Shown one piece after another: positions 6,420-6,740 of a stretch of DNA of 6,740 bases (positions within the stretch are counted from its first letter, which is position 1; each line of letters begins with the position of its first letter). Under the pieces are notes generated by a model. That model was not told the origin of the DNA. It ran no database searches and was given only the letters and a program-made list of their open reading frames with translations. This DNA is from Methanobacterium sp. (lineage in GTDB: Archaea; Methanobacteriota; Methanobacteria; Methanobacteriales; Methanobacteriaceae). The translations under genes were made by a program, and so were the position numbers. Where the stretch lies: NCBI GenBank assembly GCA_020854975.1, contig JAHKLQ010000047.1:1-6740 (forward strand), given 5' to 3'.

Positions 6420-6455
6420 GTGGTTGATTTCTAAAATGTGGTTGATTTCTAAATA
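6420..6455. repeat. 18-bp tandem direct repeat upstream of the ZIP promoter
   Basis: GTGGTTGATTTCTAAAAT (6420-6437) is followed by GTGGTTGATTTCTAAATA (6438-6455), 16 of 18 identical. The pair abuts the presumed BRE/TATA of the ZIP gene, a position where archaeal activators can bind. It could equally be part of the repeat-prone intergenic DNA that continues to the right. Confidence 0.75.
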
Positions 6456-6466
6456 TTCCTTACCCT

Positions 6467-6637
6467 CCTAATATCCCTTAAAAAGTTAATATCTTTTACC
6501 AGGCCAGTATTCCTTAGCAAGTTATCTTTTACCAGGCCAGTATTCCTTAGCAAGTTATCTTTTACCAGGCTAGTATTCCTTAGCAAGTTATCTTTTACCA
6601 GGCTAGTATTCCTTAAAAAGTTAATATCTTTTACCAG
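6467..6637 (-). repeat. Five-copy 33/36-bp tandem repeat array after the right-edge gene
   Basis: On the minus strand each unit begins CTGGTAAAAGAT. Copies are 6637-6602 (36 bp), 6601-6569, 6568-6536 and 6535-6503 (33 bp each), and 6502-6467 (36 bp, more diverged at its end). The copies ending at 6536 and 6503 are identical, and the one ending at 6569 differs from them at one base. The 33/36 difference is a net three bases. In one minus-strand frame the array is open, encoding LVKDNLLRNTG or LVKDINFLRNTS repeats to a TAG at 6451-6449. There are no spacers, so it is not a CRISPR. The unit resembles the last codons of the gene ending at 6639, which stop one base before the array. Confidence 0.85.
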
Positions 6638-6638
6638 G

Positions 6639-6740
6639 TTAAATATCTCTTACCAGAAGAGCCAGTTGATTAAGGTTCCTAACCTCATGAATCTCTGCCC
6701 CTGCCTCTTTATAGTATGAAACACAGCTATCCACTACATC
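6639..6740 (-). CDS. C-terminal 33 codons of an unrecognised gene entering from the right
   Basis: From the window edge the minus strand reads [17 protein letters not shown] then [16 protein letters not shown] and TAA at 6641-6639. The other two minus-strand frames hit a stop within the first few codons, and the composition is that of an amphipathic helical protein end, so I take it as coding. I do not recognise the family from this piece. The final codons CTG GTA AGA GAT ATT are nearly the start of the tandem repeat unit that follows. One extra T (ATTTAAC here, ATTAAC in the repeat) creates the stop and shifts the array out of frame. It points the same way as the ZIP gene, about 250 bp upstream of it. 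Confidence 0.65.
   Translation of the reverse strand, partial: DVVDSCVSYYKEAGAEIHEVRNLNQLALLVRDI

Noticed and set aside
6449..6637. Repeat array as a CRISPR
   Set aside because: The units are directly adjacent with no spacers, vary in length by a codon, and no cas gene is present.
6449..6637. Array as an independent small protein gene
   Set aside because: The frame is open for 62 codons but has no ATG, GTG or TTG start with a ribosome binding site at its beginning; it is preceded in frame by TAA a few codons upstream. I kept it as a repeat with a coding hypothesis.

Overview
The window looks like chromosomal DNA of a methanogenic archaeon, most probably Methanobacterium or a close relative. 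This is inference from several signs. An archaeal NucS/EndoMS endonuclease is present. Intergenic DNA is very AT-rich, while coding DNA is moderately AT-rich and uses many AGA, AGG and ATA codons. Ribosome binding sites match the archaeal 16S tail (GGTGAT, GGAG). Some genes start with TTG or appear leaderless behind a TATA-like box. No tRNA, rRNA, CRISPR array, insertion sequence or phage gene is visible.

Layout from left to right: the C-terminal end of a DHA2-type MFS transporter (2-214, +); an unrecognised four-helix membrane protein (386-859, +); a minus-strand pair made of a membrane M48 metallopeptidase (1423-2856) followed by a small acidic protein (1114-1386); a divergent intergenic region of about 315 bp; NucS (3187-3954, +); a PPP-like metallophosphoesterase (4205-4975, +); a small cysteine-rich zinc-ribbon protein (5213-5464, +); a ZIP-family metal transporter (5573-6385, -); and the last 33 codons of another minus-strand gene that enters from the right edge (6639-6740).

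Most genes look like ordinary, independent housekeeping units: DNA repair, membrane protein quality control, metal uptake and phosphatase activity. Only the M48 peptidase and the small protein after it look like an operon. I see no defence system or other gene cassette.

The most unusual structure is in the gene boundaries. Short tandem duplications of different, unrelated sequences sit on or beside several stop or start codons. The nucS stop codon lies inside a 19-bp imperfect duplication. The stop of the small protein after M48 is created by an 11-bp exact duplication. Three copies of a 20-bp unit begin two bases after the phosphoesterase stop. The ribosome binding site and start region of the zinc-ribbon gene is an exact 21-bp tandem duplication. 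The right-edge gene is followed by five copies of a 33/36-bp unit that resembles its own last codons, stays open as an 11/12-codon repeat, and is separated from the gene's frame by a single extra T. These may be replication slippage products that reshape protein termini and leaders, or they may be neutral intergenic repeats.
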